Positions 1 through 8,625 of a DNA stretch of 64,000 nt are shown here, piece after piece. The position numbers were made by a program, and so were the translations under genes. A model generated the notes under the pieces. It made no database searches, was not told the DNA's origin, and worked only from the letters and a program-made list of their open reading frames with translations. Every line of letters begins with the position of its first letter. The stretch's first letter is position 1. Source of the stretch: Anthracocystis setariae (lineage: Eukaryota; Basidiomycota; Ustilaginomycetes; Ustilaginales; Ustilaginaceae); assembly GCA_928724745.1 (NCBI GenBank), contig CAKMXJ010000012.1:372001-436000 (forward strand), in the 5' to 3' direction.

Positions 1-1457
1 TGGCTCCAGCGGGTTCGACAGCGAACCAAGCTTCGACACCGTCGCTTGGGCCGTTGGGCACGGGCGCGCCGGCAGGACCATTGTAGGCATTTTCAAAGCC
101 AGAACCCGAGCCGGGAGCATACGGACCGCCGCCAGCTCGAGGCTGGACACTGTCGGCAGTGACCCAGCCTTCGCTAGCGCCGTGGCCGTGCTGCGAGGCG
201 TCAGGCACCTGACCGAACTTTTTCTTACGCTGCTCCTCGACGATGTCGCTGATGCGGATCCAGAGCATTCCCACAGGGATGGGGTGTGCGTTGCCGATCT
301 TGTCGTAAATGGTGACTTCGAGTTCGTTGGCGTTGTCGACGGGAATCTCAAAGTCTTCTTGCCATCGCTCGTTTCGGCTGGGGTGGGTGCGGGCTCGCGG
401 CGTGTCTTCGACCTTGATGACGACGGTGGACTCGCGGATGGATCGAGTGCCTCGAGGGATCGGAGCATGATCAATGTCGCGAGCGCTGCGAATCGAGATC
501 TGAAGCGTGCCGGACAAAGGCTTGCGGAGGTTTTGTTTGCGGTTTTCGACCGACTCGGGGTTGGCGTTGTCTTCGTCGTCCTCCATGATGTGAAGCTGCT
601 TGTATCGCTTGAGCGCTTGTTGGAGCAGAACAATCTTGCTCTGGGATTCGACGCGCTTGCTCTCGGCATCGTTGCGGCTCTTGCGGTCTCCTTCGGCCTG
701 GTAGAGCTTGGCCATCTTGTCGATGCCCTGCTTGTACTGCTTCTCGATTTGCAGCTTGAATTCGAGCTGGTGAAGCATGCGCGAAATCTTGGCGGTGGTG
801 TGTGGGGTATCATCCTTGATCAAGTCGAGGTTGGTGTAGTTGCGACGCGCGCTGGTGCCCATACGTTGCATGGCAGGCTGCCATGTCCCGGGACCGCCTG
901 GACCGTACGGGCCCTGGTTGGCGTACTGGGCGTAAGAGGCGTCGGAACCGTTGTCTGGCGCTGCGGGAAGTGGGCGATCATCGTGTCGACGAGCATTGAT
1001 GGCGGGGGAGGGGGGATTGGAGCTGCCGAGGTAGGAGGAGCTGCTGTCGCCAGGATAGGATCGGCCGCTGACGGAGCTGGCGACGCTGGGTTTAGAAGAG
1101 GCGAGGCTCTGGCGGCTGTCGGCTGGAGTGGTGCTGCCTGCGGGAGTGTCGGTGCGGAAGGGACCGCCGCTAGCTCGACGCGATTTAAGACTGTCGAGCG
1201 ACTCTTGGAGGTAAGAGATGTTGCGCTGCGCTTCGCGGATCTGGGACTCGGCTTGACGGATCACATCGGGATTGCTGGTAGCTGCACGAAGCGCCTGGTT
1301 GCCTTCCATGATACGACGCTGCGTCTGGATACGGGCATACACCTCGGCCACCTTGGATTCGGTTGGGTCCTGCGATTGGAGCAAAAAGAAGAGTCAGTTA
1401 ATGCTGGTCTGCATGGTACAGGGCCTGGCTCGGATGCGGATGTAAACTTACAGCCAT
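1..1457 (-). CDS. pkc1: Protein kinase C (Pkc1), N-terminal part, cut by the window edge
   Basis: This is the 5' part of a fungal protein kinase C, the Rho1-activated kinase at the head of the cell-wall-integrity MAP kinase pathway. Coding exon 1 is only six bases (1452-1457, Met-Ala), followed by an intron at 1370-1451 with GTAAGT donor and CAG acceptor. Exon 2 opens with DPTESKVAEVYARIQTQRR and runs off the left edge. About 458 residues are visible. They include an N-terminal HR1 coiled coil (about residues 5-70), a Ser/Pro-rich linker, a second HR1 (about 180-262, containing FKLQIEKQYKQGIDKMAKLY), and a C2 domain (about 282-385, starting GTLQISIRSARDIDH). HR1-HR1-C2 is the fungal Pkc1 order and binds Rho-GTP. 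The C1 and kinase domains lie outside the window. The start was chosen because the HR1 begins within a few residues of it and the splice signals are canonical. Confidence 0.9.
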
Positions 1458-2618
1458 TGTCAAGTATAGCGGCTTGTGTCAGCTTCAAGACGGAGGGTGA
1501 GAGATGGGAGGTCCAAAGATAGATGGTAAAGCGATCGGAGTCGAAGCCCAACGATAACTTGCTTGGAAGTTGTCCGGTAGAGTCAGGTAGTATCTACTGG
1601 TGATGAAGAGGAGACGAGATGAGTGCGCCGAATCTCGGGTTGCAAAACGTCGGTGCTGGATGCTGGCGAATCGAAGCGACGTCGTGGGATGACAAGGCGG
1701 AAAGAGGATGGGTGGGTAGCACTAGTTGAGTCGTTACTGGGTCTCAGGCGATGAGGCAGGTTCGCAGATAGCAACTGTGCGGAAGCAGCCCAATCCGGAT
1801 CGATCTAGGTGGAAGGTTGGGGGAAGGCGTGGTGTCCAGTGATGAACGCCAGAAGGCAGACGAAGGGGTGGACTAGAAGGCAAAGGGCAATGGCACGAAC
1901 AGCAATCGTCACGAGCGGCCAAGCCGAGAGTGAGCGAGCCATGGGTAAAACGGCGACGGCAGCAGTGCAAGCAAAGCAGCTTTGACCAACGTTGCGCTGA
2001 GTTTTTGCACCACAAAACGCGTTTCTCTCAGTAAGTGTCTGCTCAGCCCGCGACCGTCCGACCAACACAAAAACAGCCGATTTCAGCTCTCAGCATTATT
2101 GTGATTTGCAATTCAATTCAATTCAATTCACCCTTCGCAACTTGACGCTACTGTACAAAATGGCGGTGCAAGTCTTGCACATTCAAATCTCAAGTACTGT
2201 ACAATTCGCTCCTCACTCGCCCAATTCAAATCAACCACACTCAATACATTCAGCTTCAAGTGGGATTTGCGCCATCTGCCAGGTCGAGCAAAGTGTCTCG
2301 GTGTACCTTTCCCCCTTTCGCCAGGGGCTCTCGGTATGTCGGCGTCCTTGTCATGAGCGCTGCGTCACGTCGCAGACTACAGCACAGTCACAGTACCAAT
2401 TCAGTCCATCAAATGCTAACAACTGCTACTCATGGGTGTGGATGGCCACGTCTTGTGCCGCTGTCGCACTGCACCGCACTGTACGGTGTATATCTTTCAG
2501 CTGCGTGGAGTCGAAGCTCATGAGCAAGATGTGAGGGACTGATCGTGCACTCATCAGATCGATCAAGGCCCACGTTTGGCTAGCATTCCGCACAGGCCAG
2601 GCTTTTCAACAAGTGCGG
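1458..2618. other. Intergenic: pkc1 upstream region up to the retrotransposon
   Basis: About 1.16 kb between the pkc1 start codon and the 5' LTR. I see no convincing gene. It contains a short (AATTC)n repeat near 2107-2130. The part next to 1457 should hold the pkc1 promoter and 5' UTR. Several short open frames exist on both strands but show no family resemblance. Confidence 0.5.
2614..2618 (+). repeat. Target-site duplication, left copy
   Basis: TGCGG directly before the 5' LTR is repeated at 8194-8198 directly after the 3' LTR. A 5-bp duplication is normal for Ty3/gypsy integration and shows that both element ends are original. Confidence 0.9.
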
Positions 2619-2813
2619 TGTCAGGTGACTCGAAGTCGTCACCTGACAGATGCTTAGTAAGCATCCTGCTGGCGTCCAAGTATCACATGCCAGCGCTAGT
2701 GCATACACGCTCACTAGGCCGGTATATAGTCTCAGCTTCGCTCGCATCCCTCCTTTGCAATCTACTGCCATTTTCATCTACGCTCACGCATACATTCGTG
2801 CGATAGCGTAACA
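2619..2813 (+). repeat. 5' LTR
   Basis: 195 bp, starting TGTCAGG and ending TAACA (TG...CA ends). It opens with a perfect 11-bp inverted repeat (2619-2629 with 2638-2648, 8-base loop). A second hairpin follows at once (ATGCTTA, G, TAAGCAT at 2650-2664). A TATA-like TATATA at 2723-2728 marks a likely U3 promoter. Identical to 7999-8193. Confidence 0.95.
2723..2728 (+). promoter_or_regulatory. Putative TATA box of the LTR promoter
   Basis: TATATA inside the 5' LTR (same in the 3' LTR at 8103-8108), about 90 bases before the LTR end. It is placed as expected for the element's genomic RNA start. Motif only; no transcript evidence. Confidence 0.5.
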
Positions 2814-2814
2814 T

Positions 2815-2832
2815 TGGTAGCTTCTGTGATCA
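2815..2832 (+). other. Primer-binding site
   Basis: One base after the 5' LTR the sequence starts TGGTAGC, complementary to a tRNA 3' end GCUACCA, as expected for minus-strand priming. The first seven bases would fit an initiator-Met tRNA end, but the following bases do not clearly extend that match, so the primer tRNA is not identified. Confidence 0.7.
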
Positions 2833-3029
2833 CTCCGACAATCTTCAGCTCATTTTTCTCCTCACTTCCACTCTTCACCATTCCTTCTTCACCGCCTTGG
2901 GTGCTCCGCGCCCGTCGTCATAAAACCCTGCATCCTTTCATCGACAACGTCGATAGCCTCCTTCGCCGGCCTTCCGCATCTATTTCTCCGTTCTCGACGC
3001 TGTCCACCGCGACACTTGCGACGTCCACA

Positions 3030-4151
3030 ATGCCTAACACATCGCCGGCTCCTTCCTCCGCCTCCTCCGCGGCCACTGAGCAGCCGGTCCAGCCTAGCTC
3101 GAACCTTGAGCGAAAGATGGACCGTATGATGGCGCTCATGGAGAGGTTTCTCTCCGCTCAGCAATTTCCCAATCCTGCCGAGCAATTCCCCAATCCTGCC
3201 GATCCTGCCCCCGTCAGCTGCCCCGATTCGGCCTCATCTGACTCTGACGAGTCTCTTGCTCACCTCAGCATGCCCGTCATCGACAAAAAGCAAATCCTCA
3301 AGCCCAAAGACATAGCTACCTTCAATCCCGAAGACGGTCATGACATCGAGACCTTCTGTCGCCGCATTGAGGAAGCTGTGGAGACTTACGGCGCCAAGCC
3401 CGTCTGCAGGGTCCTGCCCAAATGCCTGGAAGGAACCGCCGTGGATTGGCATACCAACCTGGGCCATATCGAACGGGCCGCCCTCAAGCACAGCCCTGAC
3501 GCTTGGGTTCGCTTGCTCCGAGACCGCTTCGGAATGAGTGAGGCAGACGCCCTTCAAGAACTCCTTGACGTTAAGTATGACGTTACGGCCGACTACAACA
3601 CGTACCACGAGCGTGTTATGCGACTCGCCCGTTTAGCTAAGCAAAACTCTCCTACTCAGCTGGTTCATTGGCTGCTGCATGGGCTCCCTTACCGCATGAA
3701 GGAACAGCTCACCGCTGACGCCGTCAGCGCCAACGTCGACCCCAACACGTTCCGGCAGATGTGCATCGCTCAGCGGAAGCTTTACCTCAAGCATGGATCG
3801 CGCACTACCTCCTCCAACACTGTCGACCCTCGCGCCCGTCCCCCTTCAGCCTCATCCCGCCGCGACCAGCCCCGCCCAGTCGACAAACCGACCATTCGTG
3901 CTCCGCTTCGCCCTTGCCGCCATTGCCAAGGCTCTCACTGGGACGCTGAGTGCCCGCGCCGCCCCGCTCCACAGCTGGCCTCCCGCCCCGCCATCGCCGC
4001 ACACCATGTGGACGTTAAAGACGACGCCGAGTACGCCGACGCTCAATACGACGCCTTGCAAGCCGCCTATTTCACTCTGTCCGAAGGCAGTACCCCGGAA
4101 TCTTCTACCTCGTCTGACGCCGACTCTGACGTGGTCATGCACGTCGCCTAG
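3030..4151 (+). CDS. Retrotransposon Gag
   Basis: About 373 residues from the ATG at 3030 (MPNTSPAPSS...). The frame is open upstream to the LTR but has no earlier ATG. The middle holds the retrotransposon Gag capsid region (about residues 85-245, with WVRLLRDRFGMS and TYHERVMRLARLAK). Near the C terminus is one zinc knuckle, CRHCQGSHWDAEC. Its spacing is CX2CX3HX4C, one residue shorter than the usual CX2CX4HX4C. Gag packages element RNA into virus-like particles. The frame ends in TAG at 4149-4151, and the same frame stays open into pol, so Gag-Pol is probably made by stop-codon readthrough. Confidence 0.9.
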   Translation: MPNTSPAPSSASSAATEQPVQPSSNLERKMDRMMALMERFLSAQQFPNPAEQFPNPADPAPVSCPDSASSDSDESLAHLSMPVIDKKQILKPKDIATFNPEDGHDIETFCRRIEEAVETYGAKPVCRVLPKCLEGTAVDWHTNLGHIERAALKHSPDAWVRLLRDRFGMSEADALQELLDVKYDVTADYNTYHERVMRLARLAKQNSPTQLVHWLLHGLPYRMKEQLTADAVSANVDPNTFRQMCIAQRKLYLKHGSRTTSSNTVDPRARPPSASSRRDQPRPVDKPTIRAPLRPCRHCQGSHWDAECPRRPAPQLASRPAIAAHHVDVKDDAEYADAQYDALQAAYFTLSEGSTPESSTSSDADSDVVMHVA

Positions 4152-4190
4152 GATAACGCGGGGGGACAAACCCAGTTCGTCTCCCCACCT
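4149..4190 (+). promoter_or_regulatory. Candidate UAG readthrough site between gag and pol
   Basis: The gag stop TAG (4149-4151) is followed in the same frame by about 40 sense codons up to the pol ATG at 4272, with no other stop. Eight bases after the UAG is a run of six G (4160-4165), and C runs follow (CCC at 4171-4173, CCCC at 4183-4186). These could pair as a stem or pseudoknot, as in known readthrough retroviruses. The shared frame is seen directly; the structure and its use are inferred. Confidence 0.5.
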
Positions 4191-4271
4191 CGTCGACCTC
4201 CCGACAAATCCGGGTCACCCTCAGCTCCGCCCTCCCTACCCATCATCGACGCTCACGAACCCTCTTCACCC

Positions 4272-7200
4272 ATGTTCCATCTAGTCCCAACTTATCTTCG
4301 TCTCCCCGTGCAGCCTACACGCGGTCCGGTGATCGAAGCCTGCCTGGATACTGGTGCGTCGTGCTCTCTCGTCGCCCATTCTCTTTTGGCGTCCTTCGAT
4401 CATACGCTGCAGCCGGGTTCTCTCAAGATCCAGACCGCCAGCACTCCCACCGTCTCCCGCGGCACTGCCACCTTTTCCTTGTGTATTCCTTGTCCCCCTC
4501 ACGCAATGGCCCGCGCCACTGTCCGCTGTCACGTCCTCGATCACTTGCCGCCCGGCCTGGTCCTGGGAATGGATTTCATCATTGCTCACGGTCTGCTATT
4601 TGACTCTGTGAAATCGTTGGTGTCTCTGCAATCGTGTGGCCTGCGAGTCGCAGTCCGAGCCGTGCAACGCCCGGGTTTGGAACCCATCGCCGCTCTCGCC
4701 ACCGCGCCTCCAGATCCAGCGACCTTGGCGCCCGATACCGTTCTCGCCCCCGACATGCGCGCTCCTCCGGACATGGAAGGGTATACCTTGCCATTTACCG
4801 TGGAGCCCGATCTTCCTGAATCTGGTGACTTACCCATTTTTGACCCTGCTTGCGACCCTGACCTGCGTACCTCCTTCCTCGCACTCCTGGACGAATATCC
4901 TGACGTTTGGCGTCCGGAACTTGGCTTACTAAAAACTGGTGATGCCATGCGGCTTCCATCTAAAGTTCTGGACCGCAACCCTCATCAGTTCAAGCCGCGT
5001 CTCTATCGCGTCTCTCCCCGGGATCGTCGTGCCATCGACGAGGTCTTCGATTCACTGACCCAGCAGGGTCGACTGTCGAAGGCTCCCGCTGGTACGCCGT
5101 GTGGTTGGCCGGTATTCGTTGTCTACCGCAATGGGAAACCTCGCCCGGTGGTGGACCTGCGACAGCTCAACCAAGTGGTGGATCCGGACCACTACCCTCT
5201 TCCCACTCCGGATGACCTGCGCGAGCGCTTGGCCGGCGCCAAGTTCATCACGACCTTTGACCTGCGTAAAGCGTTTTACCAGATGCCGCTGCACGCTGAC
5301 GACCGTTGGAAAGCCACCGTTCTGACTCACCGCGGTCAGGAGACCCTTTCCTGTACGATTATGGGTCAATCGCGCTCCGTCGCCTTTCTGCAACGAACCC
5401 TGACAGAGGCCTTCGCGGCTGCAGGGCTCGCCGCCAAAACGTTTGTCTACGTTGATGACTTCGGCGTCCGGTCCTCATCCGCACAGGAACACTTGCAGGA
5501 CGTCCGCGCGGTTATGGATGTCATTCGAGACCTGGGCCTTACTCTGGCGCGCGACAAGGCCCACGTCGCTCGTCGCGAAGTTCCCCTTCTCGGCCACCTC
5601 GTTTCGGGCAATGGCACTCGCCTGCACCCGGACAAATGTGCGGCTATCCACAACATCCAGTACCCCGCAACGCTCAATCAGTTGGAGTACATCGTCGGTT
5701 TCTTCTCGTATTACAAAACGTACGTTTCCCGCTTCGCTGCTCTCATTCACCCACTACAGCGTCTCAAGACCCTGCTTCTAAAGAGCGCTCCTCCTGGCGG
5801 CCATGCGCGAAAGAAGCACTGCTCCTCCACTGCAGTGCCGGACGATCCGGGTGCCCAGCAGGCCTTGCGCGAACTCAAGACAATCCTCCAAGACAAGGTT
5901 TTACATTTCCCTGACTACTCGAAACCCTTTCTCATCTACGTCGACGCCTCCCAGCAACATGGCTTCGCCCTCGCCGTGCATCAAAACCGTCCAACTTCGT
6001 CCTCCACTTCTCCAGCCGAGGTTCCAATATGGTTCGACTCCCGCTCCCTGCAACCGGCTGAGCGGATGTACTGGCCCACCGAATTAGAGGCCGCAGCCGC
6101 GGTCTGGGCCCTTCAGCGCACCAAGCGATTTCTCGACGCCTCGCCCGGGCCTCACATCCTCTTCACAGACCACCTGGCAGTCACTAGCATCGCAGACGCA
6201 AAACCATTCTCGGTAACGCCCGCCTCCCGTAATCCACGCCTCGTCCGTTTTGCGCTCCTCCTGGCTGAGTTTCGTCCAAAGCTTCAGTTCATGCATCGGA
6301 AGGGCATGTACATGACCCATGTTGACGCTCTCAGCCGTATTCAGGCTGCCGACGCCTCTGCCCTTCCGGCCACCGTCCACCACGTTTCCCTCAGCCCGGC
6401 TCTTCGCGACACCATTGCATCCAGCCAGCGGTCCGACTCCGCTTTAGCTCGCATCACCGCCACCTTGACCACCAAAGCGGACGGTGCACGTCCCTTCCTC
6501 CACGACGGCTGGGGCCTCGACAACGCCGGTCTCCTGCATAGGGTGGACGATGACTCCAAGTGGCGTATTTGTATTGGCTCGGCTGCTCTCCCGCAAGTTA
6601 TCGCCCTGGCGCATACTGGTCATCTCGGGGTCAGCGCTACCTTTGCACGGTTTCGTCAAGTGGCTTACGCCCCGCACTTGCTTCGCCACGTCAAAATCTT
6701 TGTGCGCCGCTGCACACATTGTCAGCAAACTGCAATCCAACGTCATCGTCCTTACGGCTCCCTGCAACCGCTTCCTAGTCCCAGTGCTCCTTTCCTCACC
6801 TTGTCCTGCGACTTCATCGTCCGTCTCCCTCCAGTTCGCTCCCACTTCGACCGCGACCTCCTCGACACCATTCTCGTCGTTACCGACACAGCAACGCGCC
6901 GAATCTATCTCCTGTCAGGCGCCACGACCTGGACCGCTGAACAATGGAGCTTCCGCTTCGCAGAACGGCTCCTCCCTCACGTCGGGTACCCCACTCGACT
7001 CATCAGCGATCGCGACTCCCGCTTGACTTCCGCATTTTGGAAATCGTTAAACGCTCGCTACGGCTGCGAGCTAGTTCACTCGGCCGCTCATCACAAAAGC
7101 GACGGTCAGAGCGAACGAGCGATTCAATCTGTGGAAATGGCTCTCCGCGGCCTTTGCAACGCGTGGGCCGATGATTGGGCAAATCATCTGCCGCTCGTCG

Positions 7201-7856
7201 AACTTCTGTTGGGCAACCGTGTGAATTCCTCATTGCAGGCCGCCCCTAACGATCTCTTATACGGTCTCAAACTCAGGGATCCCTTCACCGCCCTCCAGCA
7301 CGAATCTCCCCTCCTTCAACAGGATTCCCCCGCCGGTGATCTCGCCATCTCAGAACGCCGGGTGGCCTTTCGGCAGGAAGCACTCGACCATCTCGCCATC
7401 GCCCAAGCCTATATGAAGCATCGCTACGACCAGCTTCATGCGCCTCCCCCCTCCCTCAACGTCGGGGATTGGGTTTGGCTCAATCTTGGCGATGGTTACG
7501 GTGTCCCCAAGAGTCACCTTCCCGTGGACCGGCGTTTGGGCGTCCAACGCATAGGTCCTTACCGCATCCGGCGCGTTGTCAGCGAACTTGCCTATGAGCT
7601 TGACCTCCCCGCTGACTCGCGCCTCCACCCAGTCATCTCCATTCAGCATCTCGAGCTCTACACCCCAGCCGAACAGCCTGCTCACGAACAACGCGTCACC
7701 CAGATCCTTAAGGAGCGCACGCTCAAGACCCGTGGTCTGCAATATCTGGTCCGTTTTGGTCACGCTGGTCGTGATCAATGGGTTCCAGCGTCCACCGTTA
7801 CCGACTCCGCCGTTCTTAAGGCTTGGCGCGCTCGTCAGCCGTCTGTCTCTTCCTGA
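4272..7856 (+). CDS. Retrotransposon Pol polyprotein (PR-RT-RH-IN-chromodomain)
   Basis: 1194 residues counted from the ATG at 4272, though translation may enter by readthrough from gag. Protease motif DTGAS is at residues 26-30. Reverse transcriptase lies at about 235-430 with catalytic YVDD at 393-396. The usual FGLxNAPxTFQ box is replaced by a variant around MGQSRSVAFLQR. RNase H follows (about 545-680, IYVDASQQHGF). Integrase has an HHCC zinc finger (about 775-825, ending CTHCQQ) and catalytic D847, D913 and E948. There are 34 residues between the last two, rather than the usual 35. The last 70 residues (TRGLQYLVRF, then DQWVPASTV) look like a chromodomain, known to steer some gypsy integrases to particular chromatin. 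No stops or frameshifts were seen. Confidence 0.93.
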   Translation: MFHLVPTYLRLPVQPTRGPVIEACLDTGASCSLVAHSLLASFDHTLQPGSLKIQTASTPTVSRGTATFSLCIPCPPHAMARATVRCHVLDHLPPGLVLGMDFIIAHGLLFDSVKSLVSLQSCGLRVAVRAVQRPGLEPIAALATAPPDPATLAPDTVLAPDMRAPPDMEGYTLPFTVEPDLPESGDLPIFDPACDPDLRTSFLALLDEYPDVWRPELGLLKTGDAMRLPSKVLDRNPHQFKPRLYRVSPRDRRAIDEVFDSLTQQGRLSKAPAGTPCGWPVFVVYRNGKPRPVVDLRQLNQVVDPDHYPLPTPDDLRERLAGAKFITTFDLRKAFYQMPLHADDRWKATVLTHRGQETLSCTIMGQSRSVAFLQRTLTEAFAAAGLAAKTFVYVDDFGVRSSSAQEHLQDVRAVMDVIRDLGLTLARDKAHVARREVPLLGHLVSGNGTRLHPDKCAAIHNIQYPATLNQLEYIVGFFSYYKTYVSRFAALIHPLQRLKTLLLKSAPPGGHARKKHCSSTAVPDDPGAQQALRELKTILQDKVLHFPDYSKPFLIYVDASQQHGFALAVHQNRPTSSSTSPAEVPIWFDSRSLQPAERMYWPTELEAAAAVWALQRTKRFLDASPGPHILFTDHLAVTSIADAKPFSVTPASRNPRLVRFALLLAEFRPKLQFMHRKGMYMTHVDALSRIQAADASALPATVHHVSLSPALRDTIASSQRSDSALARITATLTTKADGARPFLHDGWGLDNAGLLHRVDDDSKWRICIGSAALPQVIALAHTGHLGVSATFARFRQVAYAPHLLRHVKIFVRRCTHCQQTAIQRHRPYGSLQPLPSPSAPFLTLSCDFIVRLPPVRSHFDRDLLDTILVVTDTATRRIYLLSGATTWTAEQWSFRFAERLLPHVGYPTRLISDRDSRLTSAFWKSLNARYGCELVHSAAHHKSDGQSERAIQSVEMALRGLCNAWADDWANHLPLVELLLGNRVNSSLQAAPNDLLYGLKLRDPFTALQHESPLLQQDSPAGDLAISERRVAFRQEALDHLAIAQAYMKHRYDQLHAPPPSLNVGDWVWLNLGDGYGVPKSHLPVDRRLGVQRIGPYRIRRVVSELAYELDLPADSRLHPVISIQHLELYTPAEQPAHEQRVTQILKERTLKTRGLQYLVRFGHAGRDQWVPASTVTDSAVLKAWRARQPSVSS

Positions 7857-7986
7857 ACCGTCCTTCTCATTTCCCCGTTTGGTTTCCCCGTCTTGGCAGT
7901 CTCTCCTCTGTTCCTCACACGTTGTCTCGCATAGTTCCGTCTCTCCCGTTTCGTAGTTCTCTCGTCCGCAGCGCCGCTGCTTCCTT

Positions 7987-7998
7987 TAGGGGGGGCAG
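7987..7998 (+). other. Polypurine tract
   Basis: A purine run (A followed by seven G, then GCA) lies directly before the 3' LTR. This is the usual site for plus-strand priming. Confidence 0.75.
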
Positions 7999-8193
7999 TG
8001 TCAGGTGACTCGAAGTCGTCACCTGACAGATGCTTAGTAAGCATCCTGCTGGCGTCCAAGTATCACATGCCAGCGCTAGTGCATACACGCTCACTAGGCC
8101 GGTATATAGTCTCAGCTTCGCTCGCATCCCTCCTTTGCAATCTACTGCCATTTTCATCTACGCTCACGCATACATTCGTGCGATAGCGTAACA
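7999..8193 (+). repeat. 3' LTR
   Basis: 195 bp, identical by eye to the 5' LTR at 2619-2813, with the same terminal hairpin and TATA-like motif. Followed by the second TGCGG. Confidence 0.95.
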
Positions 8194-8198
8194 TGCGG
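8194..8198 (+). repeat. Target-site duplication, right copy
   Basis: TGCGG, matching 2614-2618. Confidence 0.9.
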
Positions 8199-8625
8199 TG
8201 CGTGTTTCACAGTGCAATCTTCCAAAAAGGGTCCAATCGCGCGTCGTACTGTGCTGTGCAGTACTCTCCATCTGGCTTGAACACAAGCACGGCTTCAGCG
8301 TCGCACGGGTCTAAACCAAGTCATGTTGAGCTTGACAAGTAGTTGCAGAGGAGAGATGGAGTCAGAGGTACAAGTACACGTTGAGTGCTACAGGGCGATC
8401 CGCAGCAACATGGCGCGCGAGATCGGGTATTTTTGCAGAGAGACGGAAGCGGCCGAAACGCTCATGATTCTAGATGCGCTGAAAATCGAGGCTCGGCCTG
8501 GTACGCGAGGAGAAGGCCGTTTGCGACTGGTCGAGATGCTGTTGAAGTGCTCGACGTCGCTGCGGCCTCGTTGGAAGGAGGTTGATCAGGGCTATGTCTG
8601 TTGGACCAAGTGGGGCCAAACCGAA
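8199..8625. other. Intergenic between the retrotransposon and the methyltransferase 3' end
   Basis: About 430 bp. A 117-codon plus-strand frame (8323-8676) overlaps the 3' end of the neighbouring gene and matches nothing I recognise, so I do not call it. Otherwise nothing seen. Confidence 0.5.

Larger units (their letters stand above)
2619..8193 (+). mobile_element. Complete Ty3/gypsy (Metaviridae-type) LTR retrotransposon with chromodomain
   Basis: A 5575-bp element with all expected parts in order: 195-bp 5' LTR, primer-binding site, gag, pol (protease, reverse transcriptase, RNase H, integrase, chromodomain-like tail), polypurine tract and 3' LTR, flanked by a 5-bp duplication. Domain order with integrase last marks Ty3/gypsy rather than Ty1/copia. 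The two LTRs are identical by eye over their whole length, and gag and pol lack frameshifts, so insertion was recent and the copy could still be active. It sits between two minus-strand genes, about 1.2 kb upstream of pkc1, and breaks no recognisable gene. Confidence 0.95.

Noticed and set aside
182..1522. 446-codon plus-strand frame
   Set aside because: It is the antisense shadow of pkc1; the minus strand gives HR1 and C2 domains, while this one is low-complexity Leu/Val/Gly.
2106..2534. Frame with CAIC and further cysteines, recalling a RING finger
   Set aside because: The spacing does not fit a RING, it has no ATG at its start, and the flanks are simple repeats.
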